Source of the DNA: Burkholderiales bacterium
Lineage (GTDB): Bacteria > Pseudomonadota > Gammaproteobacteria > Burkholderiales > Burkholderiaceae_C
Direction: 5' to 3'
NCBI GenBank assembly: GCA_947372225.1
Contig: CANBSV010000030.1
Location: 1 to 25,549 of the forward strand
DNA: 25,549 bases
Shown here: positions 1 to 7,743 of the stretch, in pieces
Layout: each line of letters begins with the position of its first letter
Numbering within the stretch: the stretch's first letter is position 1
Made by a program: the position numbers and the translations under genes
Notes under the pieces: model-generated
Database searches by the model: none
The model's input: the letters and a program-made list of their open reading frames with translations, nothing else
Told to the model about the DNA's origin: nothing

Positions 1-579
1 GCAGGCGAGACAGCGCGGCAATCGGCGCACGCCCGCGTGGCGGCCGGGGCGCGGCTCGAGTGGCTGCCGCTCGAGACCATCTGCCACAGCGCTGCGCTGG
101 CCGAAAACCACCTGCGCTTCGATCTGGAACCCGGCGCCGAAATGATGGGCTGGGACGTGCTGGCGCTGGGCTTGCCGGCCAGCGGCGAAGACTTCGAGTC
201 CGGGCATTTCGTGCAGCGAATCGAACTGCCCGGCGTGTGGCTCGAGCGCGCCCGATTGCGCGGCGACGACCGCCAGCTCCTCGACTCGCCACTCGGTCTG
301 GCCGGCCACCGCGTGATGGCCACGATGTGGTTTGCCGCGGGCACGGCGTTGGCCGGCGACCGGCGTGACGCGCTGATCGACGGTGCGCGCGAACTGTGCG
401 CCGGCCACGCTCTGGCGCCGCTGGCCGGCTGCACCTCACCGAGCGCGCCGCTGGTGGTGCTGCGCGTGCTGGCACCGCGGGTCGAGCCGGCGATGCAGTT
501 GCTGACTCAGGTGTGGGCGCGCTGGCGCCGCGACGCCTGGTCGCTCGACGCGCCGGCACCGCGCGTATGGCGCACCTGA
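1..579 (+). CDS. ureD: Urease accessory protein UreD (5'-truncated by window edge)
   Basis: UreD (UreH) works with UreF and UreG on the cytoplasmic urease apoprotein to allow lysine carbamylation and nickel insertion. The reading frame is open from base 1, so the gene starts outside the window. About 192 residues are visible, roughly the C-terminal two thirds of a family that usually has 270-300. The segment LEWLPLETI (about residues 19-27 of the visible part) is a typical UreD motif, and the following beta-rich stretch with GHFVQRIEL and ending in a tryptophan-rich tail also fits. A GTG at 37 is in frame but internal, not a start. The stop (577-579) lies one base from the stop of the convergent urtE. 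No terminator is visible between them. It is the only urease gene at this end; ureABCEF lie about 21 kb downstream on the same strand. Confidence 0.9.
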   Translation, partial: AGETARQSAHARVAAGARLEWLPLETICHSAALAENHLRFDLEPGAEMMGWDVLALGLPASGEDFESGHFVQRIELPGVWLERARLRGDDRQLLDSPLGLAGHRVMATMWFAAGTALAGDRRDALIDGARELCAGHALAPLAGCTSPSAPLVVLRVLAPRVEPAMQLLTQVWARWRRDAWSLDAPAPRVWRT

Positions 580-580
580 A

Positions 581-1297
581 CTAGATCGACATGCGCTCGC
601 GCACGCCCTCGGCGGCCATGTCGGCGCCGCGACCGCGCTGGATCACCTCGCCGCGCTCCATCACCAGATAGTGATCGGCCAGCTCGGCGGCGAAGTCGTA
701 GAACTGCTCGACCAGCACCACCGCCATCGGCTGGCCGTGGGCGTCAGCGCCCATGCCGCGGTCGGCCAGCATGCGGATGACGCGGCCGATGTCCTTGATC
801 ACGCTGGGCTGGATGCCTTCGGTCGGCTCGTCCAGGATCAGCAGCTTGGGGCCGGCCGCCAGCGCGCGCGCGATGGCGAGTTGCTGCTGCTGGCCGCCCG
901 ACAGGTCGCCGCCGCGGCGGTTGATCATTTGCCCGAGCACCGGAAACAGCTCGAACAGCTCGGGCGGGATCGGCGTGCTGCCGCTCTTGTAGGCCAGGCC
1001 CATGCGCAGGTTTTCTTCCACCGTCAAGCGGCCAAAGATCTCGCGGCCCTGCGGCACGTAACCCACGCCCTTGCGCACCCGCGTGTAGGGCGTGTCCCGG
1101 GTGATGTCATTGCCGTCGAGCGTGATGCGCCCGGTCTTGACCGGCACCACACCCATCAGGCTTTTGAGCAAGGTGGTCTTGCCCACGCCATTGCGCCCGA
1201 GCACCACGGTGACCTGCCCGGCCTCGGCCTCGAACGACACATCGCGCAGGATGTGCGAGCCGCCGTAGTACTGGTTGACGCCTTCGACTTTCAGCAT
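581..1297 (-). CDS. urtE: Urea ABC transporter ATP-binding subunit UrtE (copy 1)
   Basis: One of two ATPases energising the high-affinity urea importer UrtABCDE at the inner membrane. The protein has 238 residues, normal for UrtE. Visible motifs are Walker A GRNGVGKT (34-41), the ABC signature LSGGQ followed by QQQ (132-139), and Walker B LLILDEP (152-158) followed by EGIQPSVI, a sequence characteristic of UrtE and the related LivF branch. The start is ATG at 1297 with GGGAG seven bases upstream. It is the last gene of amiE-urtABCDE. Unlike the 4-base overlaps upstream in the operon, 82 bases containing a probable dispersed repeat separate it from urtD. It converges with ureD with one base between the stops. 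A longer insertion (GADAHGQP) sits before the conserved VVLVEQ strand compared with copy 2. Confidence 0.95.
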   Translation of the reverse strand: MLKVEGVNQYYGGSHILRDVSFEAEAGQVTVVLGRNGVGKTTLLKSLMGVVPVKTGRITLDGNDITRDTPYTRVRKGVGYVPQGREIFGRLTVEENLRMGLAYKSGSTPIPPELFELFPVLGQMINRRGGDLSGGQQQQLAIARALAAGPKLLILDEPTEGIQPSVIKDIGRVIRMLADRGMGADAHGQPMAVVLVEQFYDFAAELADHYLVMERGEVIQRGRGADMAAEGVRERMSI

Positions 1298-1301
1298 TCA
1301 A

Positions 1302-1376
1302 GGCTCCCGCCGGGCCGCCCCAAGGGAGCCATGCAGCCCCTCGGGGGGCAGCGAACGAAGTGAACGTGGGGGCACC
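1302..1376. repeat. Probable dispersed intergenic GC-rich repeat between urtD and urtE
   Basis: The 82-base gap between two otherwise tightly packed genes holds a GC-rich sequence with short self-complementary blocks, such as CCCCTCGGGGGG (1337-1348), followed by AGCGAACGAAGTGAACGTGG. From memory, closely similar strings recur in intergenic regions of Comamonadaceae genomes, so this is probably a REP-like dispersed element. Only one copy was noticed in this window, so the repeat nature is inferred, not shown. Confidence 0.5.
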
Positions 1377-1379
1377 ATG

Positions 1380-2270
1380 TCATCGGCCCAGGTAAACCTC
1401 GACCACCTTGTCGTTGGCCTGCACTTCGGCCAGCGAGCCTTCGGCCAGCACGCTGCCTTCGTGCAGCACGGTGACCTTCTTGCCGTTGCGCCCGCCCTGG
1501 GTCAGCTCGCCAATGAACTTCATGTCGTGCTCGACCACCACCAGCGAGTGGGTGCCTTCGAGCGATAAAAACAGTTCGGCAGTGCGCTCGGTTTCCTCGT
1601 CGGTCATGCCGGCGACGGGCTCGTCGAGCAGCAGCAGCTTGGGGTCTTGCATGAGCAGCATGCCGATCTCGAGCCACTGCTTTTGCCCGTGCGACAACAG
1701 CCCGGCATTGCGCTGCGCGCTGTCCTTGAGGTGGATGAGCTGCAGCATGGCGCCGATGCGGTCGAGCTGTTCGCCGCCGAGCCTGAAGAACATCGAGGCG
1801 CGCACGCCGCGGTCGGCCTTGAGCGCGAGTTCCAGGTTCTCGAACACGCTCAGGTGCTCGAACACGGTGGGCTTTTGGAATTTGCGCCCGATGCCGATGG
1901 AAGCGATCTCGTTTTCGCGCAGGCTGAGCAGGTCGATCGTCGAGCCGAACGACGCGCGCCCCAGATCCGGCCGCGTCTTGCCGGTGATCACGTCCATCAG
2001 CGTGGTCTTGCCCGCGCCGTTGGGTCCGATGATGCAGCGCAGCTCGCCGGTGCCGATGGTCAGGTTCAGCGCATTGAGCGCCTTGAACCCGTCGAAGCTC
2101 ACGGTGATGTCGTCGAGGTACAGGATCACGCCGTGGCTGAGGTCGAGCGAGCCCGGCTCGTGGCGCCGACCGTATGAGGCCTGACGCCCGCCCGACGTGA
2201 CTTCGGCCACGGCGCGACGCTCGCGTTCGACGCGCGTTTGCGCGCCGGCTTTCATGAGGTCAGGGGTCAC
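1380..2270 (-). CDS. urtD: Urea ABC transporter ATP-binding subunit UrtD (copy 1)
   Basis: Second ATPase of the urea importer. I place the start at GTG 2270. It overlaps the urtC stop by 4 bases (GTGA) and has AAGGAGGA six bases upstream, the best ribosome binding site in the operon; an ATG at 2255 is the weaker alternative. This gives 296 residues. The ABC domain begins only near residue 50, so there is a roughly 45-residue polar N-terminal extension absent from copy 2. Motifs are Walker A GPNGAGKT (82-89), signature LSHGQ (192-196, the UrtD variant of LSGGQ), Walker B LLLLDEP (212-218) and switch histidine H248 in VEHDM. A small insert, TQGGRNGKK (257-265), precedes the conserved VTVLHEGSVLAEG. 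The frame stays open further upstream into urtC, but that stretch is urtC read out of frame. Confidence 0.93.
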   Translation of the reverse strand: MTPDLMKAGAQTRVERERRAVAEVTSGGRQASYGRRHEPGSLDLSHGVILYLDDITVSFDGFKALNALNLTIGTGELRCIIGPNGAGKTTLMDVITGKTRPDLGRASFGSTIDLLSLRENEIASIGIGRKFQKPTVFEHLSVFENLELALKADRGVRASMFFRLGGEQLDRIGAMLQLIHLKDSAQRNAGLLSHGQKQWLEIGMLLMQDPKLLLLDEPVAGMTDEETERTAELFLSLEGTHSLVVVEHDMKFIGELTQGGRNGKKVTVLHEGSVLAEGSLAEVQANDKVVEVYLGR

Positions 2271-3367
2271 GCGCGGTCCTCCTTCTTGCGGCGCAACAAG
2301 CCCACGATCCCCTGCGGCAGGAACAGCGTGACCGCGATGAACAGCGCGCCGAGGAAATACAGCCAGAAGTCGGGAAACGCTTGTGTGAACCAGCTCTTGG
2401 CGCCGTTGACGAAAAACGCACCGATGATCGGTCCGATCAGCGTGCCACGCCCGCCCACCGCGGCCCAGATCGCGATCTCGATGCTGGCCGCCGGCGACAT
2501 CTCGCTCGGGTTGATGATGCCCACCTGAGGGACATACAGCGCGCCGGCGATGCCGCACATCACGGCCGAGATGACCCAGATCGTGAGCTTGTACTTGAGC
2601 GGGTCGTAGCCGGTGAACATGACGCGTGTTTCCGCATCGCGGATGGCTTGCAGCACACGACCGAACTTGCTCGTGACCAGCCAGCGCGCGAACACAAAGA
2701 AGCCGATCAACGTGCAGCCTGTCAGCACGAACAGCGTCATGCGCATCGAAGGCGTGGCGATCGGCAGGTTCAGGATGCGCTTGAAGTCGGTGAAGCCGTT
2801 GTTGCCGCCAAAGCCTGTCTCGTTGCGGAAGAACAGCAGCATCGCCGCATAGGTCAGCGCCTGCGTGATGATCGAGAAGTACACGCCCTTGATGCGCGAG
2901 CGGAACGCGAAAAATCCGAACACGAAGGCCAGCGCGCCGGGCACCAGCATCACCAGCAGCATTTGCGCGGCGAACGAATCGCTCAGCGCCCAGTGCCAGG
3001 GCAACGCCTTCCAGTCGAGGAAGACCATGAAGTCCGGCAGATCACTCTGGTAGTTGCCGTCGCGGCCGATCTGTCGCATGAGGTACATCCCCATCGCGTA
3101 GCCGCCCAGCGCGAAGAACATGCCGTGCCCCAGGCTGAGGATGCCGGTGTAGCCCCAGATCAGGTCCATCGCCAGTGCGCACATGGCGTAGCACATGATC
3201 TTGCCCACCAGCGACACCGCGTAGTCAGACAGGTGGAACGCGCTGCCGGGAGGCACCCACAGGTTCATCACCGGCACGCCCACCGCCACCACCAGCAAGA
3301 CGAGCAGCAGCACGCCCCACATGCGCCCGGTGAGCAAGCCCGCGGAAGGTTTGGACAGGGTGCTCAT
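2267..3367 (-). CDS. urtC: Urea ABC transporter permease UrtC (copy 1)
   Basis: Integral inner-membrane permease of the urea importer, in the branched-chain amino-acid permease (LivM) superfamily, expected to pair with UrtB. It has 366 residues and many hydrophobic segments, starting with one at about residues 17-35. The conserved MDLIWGYTGILSLGHGMFFA block at about 67-86 is the LivM/UrtC signature. A periplasmic insert rich in aromatics (DLPDFMVFLDWKALPWHW) is typical of UrtC. The C-terminus ends LFLPQGIVGLLRRKKEDRA. The ATG start overlaps the urtB stop by four bases (ATGA) and its own stop overlaps the GTG of urtD, so translational coupling is likely. Confidence 0.95.
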   Translation of the reverse strand: MSTLSKPSAGLLTGRMWGVLLLVLLVVAVGVPVMNLWVPPGSAFHLSDYAVSLVGKIMCYAMCALAMDLIWGYTGILSLGHGMFFALGGYAMGMYLMRQIGRDGNYQSDLPDFMVFLDWKALPWHWALSDSFAAQMLLVMLVPGALAFVFGFFAFRSRIKGVYFSIITQALTYAAMLLFFRNETGFGGNNGFTDFKRILNLPIATPSMRMTLFVLTGCTLIGFFVFARWLVTSKFGRVLQAIRDAETRVMFTGYDPLKYKLTIWVISAVMCGIAGALYVPQVGIINPSEMSPAASIEIAIWAAVGGRGTLIGPIIGAFFVNGAKSWFTQAFPDFWLYFLGALFIAVTLFLPQGIVGLLRRKKEDRA

Positions 3368-4980
3368 GATTCAGCGCTGCGTCCCTTCATCGCGAAGATG
3401 CCCTGCGGGCGCTTCTGGATGAAGATGACGATGAACACCAGCACCATGATCTTGGCCAGCACGGCGCCCTGCCAGCCTTCGAGCAGCTTGTTCAGGATGC
3501 CCAGGCCCAGGCCTGCGTAGACGGTGCCGGCCAACTGCCCCACCCCGCCCAGCACCACGACCATGAACGAATCGACGATGTAGCCCTGACCGAGGTCGGG
3601 CCCCACGTTGCCGACCTGGGACAGCGCGCAACCCGCCAGGCCGGCGATGCCCGACCCCAGCGCAAAGGCATAGGTGTCGACCCGCGCGGTATTGACGCCG
3701 ACGCACGCGGCCATGCGGCGGTTCTGGGTGACGCCGCGCACGAACAAGCCCAGCCGCGTGCGCGCGATCAGCAGTGCCACACCCAGCAGCACCAGCCCGG
3801 CGAAGGCGATGATGGCCAGCCGGTTGTAGGGCAGCGTGAGGTTGCTCAGCACGTCGATGCCGCCCGACAGCCAGGCGGGGTTTTCGACCTGCACGTTTTG
3901 TGCGCCGAACAGACTGCGCACACCTTGCATGAGCACCAGGCTGATGCCCCAGGTGGCCAGCAGGGTCTCGAGCGGCCGGCCGTAGAGCCAGCGGATCACG
4001 CTGCGCTCAAGCACGGCGCCGACCGCGGCAGCGACCAGAAAGGACGCGGGCACGGCGGCCAGCATGTACCAGCCGAAGGCGCCCGGCAGGTGGGCCTTGA
4101 ACAGGTTTTGCACCACATAGGTGGCGTACGCGCCGATCATCATCAACTCACCGTGAGCCATGTTGATCACGCCCATCAATCCATAGGTGATGGCCAGCCC
4201 CAGCGCGACCAGCAGCAGGATCGAGCCCAGGCTGATGCCCGTGAACACGACGCCCAGGCGCTCGCCCCAGACCAGCTGTGACTCCACGCCCTCGAGCGCG
4301 TGCTGCAACTGCGCGCGCACCTCGGCCTCGGTCTCGACGCCGGGCTGCAGTCGCGCCAGCAGCAGCGCCTTGGTGGCCGGCGTGCGGCTCTCGGCCAGCA
4401 CCCGTGCGGCCTCAAGGCGGCGGTCCTTCTCGCTCGATGACACCAGCACCGCCGCACGCAGCAGTCCCAGGTCCAGCTTCAGGCCGGCGTCGGGCTCGCT
4501 GGCCAACGCCATTTCAATCAAGGGGAGCTTGGATTCATCGGCGCCGTCGCGCAGTTCGCGCACCGCCTGACGGCGTGCGGCGGGATCGGGCGACAGCAGC
4601 TTGAGGGAGGCCATGGCCGAGTCGAGCGCACTGCGCAGCCGGTTGCTGTTGATGACGTCTTCGGCGTCGTCGGGCAGCGGCACTTCGCGGCCGGTGGCGG
4701 CATCGCGGGTGTGGCCATTGCTCACCACAAAGACGTGATCGCCGGAGGTCTTGACGGCGTCGTCGAGCAGCGCCTGAAAGAACGGCTGCACCGCGGGGTC
4801 GCCGCTGGCGGCGGCTTCGGCGATGGCCGTGGCGCGCGCATCGCCATCGCCCACCGACATGGCCAGCACCTGCTCGTTGGTCAACGCGAGAGCCGGGCCA
4901 CACAAGCACCAGACCAGCACCGCGAGGCACCACAGGGTCAGGCCACGGCACCCATCAAAACCCGAGCGGGTTGCTTTCAT
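3364..4980 (-). CDS. urtB: Urea ABC transporter permease UrtB, long form with N-terminal domain
   Basis: Permease partner of UrtC. ATG 4980 is chosen because it begins MKATRSGFDG followed by a hydrophobic signal or anchor (about 12-33). A GTG at 5037 would add 19 residues and has no better ribosome binding site. The 538-residue product has two parts. An alpha-helical, probably periplasmic domain spans about 34-240 (HEAT-like helices, with segments such as PAARRQAVRELRDG). A LivH-type permease spans about 243-538, with the hallmark VINMAHGELM at 271-280. The long N-terminal domain is usual in UrtB of urea transporters and is absent from copy 2 in this window. It overlaps urtC by 4 bases and lies 131 bases downstream of urtA, a gap containing a stem-loop. 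Confidence 0.93.
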   Translation of the reverse strand: MKATRSGFDGCRGLTLWCLAVLVWCLCGPALALTNEQVLAMSVGDGDARATAIAEAAASGDPAVQPFFQALLDDAVKTSGDHVFVVSNGHTRDAATGREVPLPDDAEDVINSNRLRSALDSAMASLKLLSPDPAARRQAVRELRDGADESKLPLIEMALASEPDAGLKLDLGLLRAAVLVSSSEKDRRLEAARVLAESRTPATKALLLARLQPGVETEAEVRAQLQHALEGVESQLVWGERLGVVFTGISLGSILLLVALGLAITYGLMGVINMAHGELMMIGAYATYVVQNLFKAHLPGAFGWYMLAAVPASFLVAAAVGAVLERSVIRWLYGRPLETLLATWGISLVLMQGVRSLFGAQNVQVENPAWLSGGIDVLSNLTLPYNRLAIIAFAGLVLLGVALLIARTRLGLFVRGVTQNRRMAACVGVNTARVDTYAFALGSGIAGLAGCALSQVGNVGPDLGQGYIVDSFMVVVLGGVGQLAGTVYAGLGLGILNKLLEGWQGAVLAKIMVLVFIVIFIQKRPQGIFAMKGRSAES

Positions 4981-5067
4981 CGTGAGAGGTCGATCCTTCA
5001 ACCACAGGGCAAGAAAAAGGGCCACGCTGCCTTCCACAGGTCAACGCAGCCCGGGGAGCATGACACG

Positions 5068-5096
5068 GCTTGGCGGATCGAGACGAGCCGCCAAGC
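5068..5096 (-). promoter_or_regulatory. Stem-loop between urtA and urtB (copy 1)
   Basis: GCTTGGCGG (5068-5076) is perfectly complementary to CCGCCAAGC (5088-5096), with a possible inner TCG/CGA pairing. It starts about 16 bases after the urtA stop on the minus strand. No U-run follows, so it is not a classical terminator. More likely it is an mRNA-stabilising or partial-attenuation hairpin favouring the binding protein over the permease. The rest of 4981-5111 shows nothing else. Confidence 0.55.
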
Positions 5097-5111
5097 GCTG
5101 GCGTCAGCCGA

Positions 5112-6383
5112 TCACTTCTTCTCGGGCTCGTCCTTCTTCTTGTCGTTGCCCTCGATGTACGGGCTCCATGGCTTGGCCTTGACCGGGCCGGGCGTCTTCC
5201 ACACGACGTTGAACTGACCGTCGGCCTTGACTTCGCCGATGAACACCGACTTGTGCAGGTGGTGGTTCTTGGGGTCCATCATCGACGTGATGCCCGACGG
5301 TGCCGGGAAGGTCTGGCCGGCCATCGCTGCGATGACCTTGTCGGTGTCGGTGCTCTTCGCCTTTTCAACCGCCTGCTTCCACATGTGGATGCCGATGTAG
5401 GTGGCTTCCATCGGATCGTTGGTCAGCGGCTTGTCGGCGCCCGGCAAGTTCTTCGCCTTGGAGTACTCGGCCCACTGCTTCTTGAACGCCGTGTTGGTCG
5501 GGTTCTTGATCGACATGAAGTAGTTCCAGGCGGCCAGGTGGCCCACCAGCGGCTTGGTGTCCACGCCGCGCAGTTCTTCTTCACCGACCGAAAAAGCCAC
5601 CACCGGCACGTCGGTCGCCTTGAGGCCCTGGTTGCCAAGCTCCTTGTAGAACGGCACGTTCGAGTCGCCGTTGATGGTGGAGATGACGGCCGTCTTGCCG
5701 CCGGCGGCGAACTTCTTCACGTCAGCCACGATGGTCTGGTAGTCGCTGTGGCCGAACGGGGTGTACTTCTCGTCGATGTCGCTGTCCTTCACGCCCTTGC
5801 TCTTGAGGAAGGCACGGAGGATCTTGTTGGTGGTGCGCGGGTACACGTAGTCGGTGCCCAGCAGCACGAAGCGCTTGGCGCCACCGCCGTCCTTGCTCAT
5901 CAGGTACTCGACCGCAGGAATGGCCTGCTGGTTGGGCGCCGCACCTGTATAGAACACGTTCTTGGAGAGCTCTTCACCCTCGTACTGCACGGGGTAGAAC
6001 AGCAGGCCGTTGAGCTCTTCAACCACCGGCAGCACCGACTTGCGCGACACACTGGTCCAGCAGCCGAACATCACCGCGACCTTGTCCTGGCTGATGAGCT
6101 GCTTGGCCTTTTCGGCGAACAGCGGCCAGTTGGAAGCCGGATCGACGACCACGGGTTCGAGCTGCTTGCCGAGCACGCCGCCCTTGGCATTGATCTCGTC
6201 GATGGTCATCAGCACGGTGTCCTTGAGCACCGTTTCGGAAATCGCCATGGTGCCCGACAGCGAGTGCAGCACACCCACCTTGATGGTGTCGGCGGCCTGG
6301 GCGAACAGGGGCATGGACAGCCCGGCCACGCCCAGGGCGATGCTGCCCAGCGCGGTGTTGAATGTGCGACGCGTTGATTTCAT
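5112..6383 (-). CDS. urtA: Urea ABC transporter substrate-binding protein UrtA (copy 1)
   Basis: Periplasmic urea receptor delivering substrate to UrtBC. ATG 6383 opens a signal peptide with a twin-arginine-like STRRTF (3-8) followed by a hydrophobic stretch and AQA before residue 31, suggesting Tat export. The frame stays open 63 codons upstream, but that stretch does not resemble UrtA. There is GGAG about 10 bases before the ATG. The 423-residue protein shows the canonical UrtA blocks VGVLHSLSGTMAISE (36-50), VAVMFGCWTSVSRKSVLPV, and LLFYPVQYEGEELSKNVFYTG. The tail is lysine- and glutamate-rich. It lies 152 bases downstream of amiE and has its own good sigma-54 sequence, so it can be transcribed with or without amiE. 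Close similarity to known urea receptors makes urea the likely substrate. Confidence 0.95.
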   Translation of the reverse strand: MKSTRRTFNTALGSIALGVAGLSMPLFAQAADTIKVGVLHSLSGTMAISETVLKDTVLMTIDEINAKGGVLGKQLEPVVVDPASNWPLFAEKAKQLISQDKVAVMFGCWTSVSRKSVLPVVEELNGLLFYPVQYEGEELSKNVFYTGAAPNQQAIPAVEYLMSKDGGGAKRFVLLGTDYVYPRTTNKILRAFLKSKGVKDSDIDEKYTPFGHSDYQTIVADVKKFAAGGKTAVISTINGDSNVPFYKELGNQGLKATDVPVVAFSVGEEELRGVDTKPLVGHLAAWNYFMSIKNPTNTAFKKQWAEYSKAKNLPGADKPLTNDPMEATYIGIHMWKQAVEKAKSTDTDKVIAAMAGQTFPAPSGITSMMDPKNHHLHKSVFIGEVKADGQFNVVWKTPGPVKAKPWSPYIEGNDKKKDEPEKK

Positions 6384-6440
6384 GCGGGATGACTCCAGTG
6401 GTTGTGGTTGTGGTGATGGGAACGGAAGGCACCGGCAATT

Positions 6441-6457
6441 TGCAAGGCCCGTGCCCG
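6441..6457 (-). promoter_or_regulatory. Sigma-54 (-24/-12) promoter upstream of urtA (copy 1)
   Basis: On the minus strand this reads CGGGCACGGGCCTTGCA. Against the sigma-54 consensus YTGGCACGRNNNTTGCA only one defined position differs (T to G). The essential GG and GC are exactly 10 bases apart. Transcription would begin near 6430, about 47 bases before the urtA ATG. Sigma-54 with NtrC is the established route for nitrogen control of urea uptake in proteobacteria. The upstream arm also lies within an 8-base inverted repeat (6428-6435 with 6455-6462). Confidence 0.65.
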
Positions 6458-6503
6458 GTGCCAAGCGCCAGTTCCTGGTGCGCAGGGCAGCCCACGCACC
6501 CGT

Positions 6504-6521
6504 GCGCACCGGCGTGTGCGC
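6504..6521. promoter_or_regulatory. Possible activator (NtrC-like) inverted repeat upstream of the urtA sigma-54 promoter
   Basis: GCGCAC and GTGCGC are separated by six bases. The core GCAC-N6-GTGC resembles the NtrC site core GCAC-N7-GTGC but is one base short. It is centred about 80 bases upstream of the predicted start, closer than usual for NtrC enhancers. Tentative, because such repeats are common in GC-rich DNA. Confidence 0.25.
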
Positions 6522-6535
6522 CAGCGAGGTGCGGC

Positions 6536-7564
6536 CTAGGAGGCTGCGTGCGGGATGCCCGCGATCGGGCACTCCTCAGTGCCCACCGTGGTGCGCGTGA
6601 TGGATTCGGCCTGCCGGCGCGCGGCCTCGGGGTCCTTGATCCACGTGGCATAGAAGTCGTACGGGCAGGCAGCCAGCCCCTTGTCGCCGTCGCCGGAGTT
6701 GATGAGGCCGGTGTAGCCGCGATGCAGCAGCTTGAAGAGGTGGTTTTCCGACTGGCCGTTGCGCCGGAAGTCGCGGATCAGGCTCTTGGACAGTGCGGCG
6801 TACTGCACGCCCATGTCCTCCTCGCCGCATTCGCCCAGCGTGCGCCCGTCAAAACCGATCAGCGCCGAGTGCCCGAAGTACGAATACACACCGTCGAAGC
6901 CGGCCGCATTGGCCACCGCCACGTAGACGTTGTTGGCAAAGGCCATCGCCTTGCTGATGAGCACTTGCTGCTCCTTGGCCGGGTACATGTAGCCCTGGCA
7001 GCGCACGATCAGCTCGGCACCCTTCATGGCGCAGTCGCGCCAGATCTCGGGGTAGTTGCCATCGTCGCAAATGATGAGACTGATCTTCAAGCCCTTGGGG
7101 CCATCGCTCACATAAGTGGAGTTGCCCGGGTACCAGCCCTCGATGGGCGTCCACGGCATGATCTTTCTGTACTTCTGGACGATCTCTCCCTGATCGTTCA
7201 TCAGGATGAGCGTGTTGTAGGGCGCCTTGTTGGGGTGCTCCTCGTGGCGCTCGCCCGTCAAGGAGAACACGCCCCACACCTTGGCCTGACGGCATGCGGC
7301 GGCAAAGATCTCGGTCTCGGCGCCCGGCGCGGTGGTCGCCGTGTCGTACATCTCGGCGCTGTCGTACATGATCCCGTGGGTGCTGTACTCGGGAAAGATC
7401 ACCAGATCGAGACCGGGCAGGCCAGTCTTCATGCCGACCACCATGGCGGCGATCTTGTGACAGTTTTCGAGCACCTCGGCCTTCGTGTGCAGCCGCGGCA
7501 TCTTGTAGTTGACGACCGCCACGCCGACGGTGTCCTTGCTGCTCGAAATGTCTCCGTGAATCAT
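6536..7564 (-). CDS. amiE: Aliphatic amidase AmiE
   Basis: Cytoplasmic amidase of the nitrilase superfamily (EC 3.5.1.4) that hydrolyses short aliphatic amides such as acetamide and propionamide to the acid plus ammonia. ATG 7564 is chosen because MIHGDISSSKDTVGVAVVNY matches the conserved N-terminus of the family. The frame extends 34 codons further upstream through the palindromic operator, which is not coding. The 342 residues are close to the usual 345-346. The catalytic residues fall exactly at the positions known from Pseudomonas AmiE: Glu59 (FPEY), Lys134 (YRKIMPW) and Cys166 (IICDDGN). The ribosome binding site is weak (GAGG about 12 bases upstream). It is first in a probable amiE-urtABCDE unit and divergent from the porin gene. 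Formamidase AmiF is a relative, but the N-terminus fits AmiE better. Confidence 0.95.
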   Translation of the reverse strand: MIHGDISSSKDTVGVAVVNYKMPRLHTKAEVLENCHKIAAMVVGMKTGLPGLDLVIFPEYSTHGIMYDSAEMYDTATTAPGAETEIFAAACRQAKVWGVFSLTGERHEEHPNKAPYNTLILMNDQGEIVQKYRKIMPWTPIEGWYPGNSTYVSDGPKGLKISLIICDDGNYPEIWRDCAMKGAELIVRCQGYMYPAKEQQVLISKAMAFANNVYVAVANAAGFDGVYSYFGHSALIGFDGRTLGECGEEDMGVQYAALSKSLIRDFRRNGQSENHLFKLLHRGYTGLINSGDGDKGLAACPYDFYATWIKDPEAARRQAESITRTTVGTEECPIAGIPHAAS

Positions 7565-7623
7565 GGTCTGCGCGCCTCGTGCGTTGTGGGTCGGGCGATT
7601 CTTGGAACGCCCACGCGCATTGC

Positions 7624-7645
7624 GAATACGTCGATCGACGTATTC
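7624..7645. promoter_or_regulatory. Perfect 22-base palindrome in the amiE/porin divergent control region (putative operator)
   Basis: The core TACGTC-GATC-GACGTA (7627-7642) is extended on both sides by GAA/TTC to a perfect 22-base palindrome, centred at 7634.5, between amiE (start 7564) and the porin (start 7744). A near copy lies in the urtA2/sensor-kinase divergent region. The shape fits a dimeric regulator. The LuxR-type response regulator in this window is a candidate, which is inference. The rest of 7565-7743 shows only a poor -10-like CATACC at 7664-7669. Confidence 0.7.
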
Positions 7646-7743
7646 CGCCGCACCCACCGCCTTCATACCCTTCCTGCGTCAGGCGGGCTGAGGGTTCCGC
7701 TGCCTTGACCAGTTCCTACCGTTACAACTTCAAGGGGTGAGAG

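Noticed and set aside
5070..6377. A 435-codon plus-strand frame opposite urtA copy 1
   Set aside because: Shadow of a well-recognised binding protein; no family resemblance.
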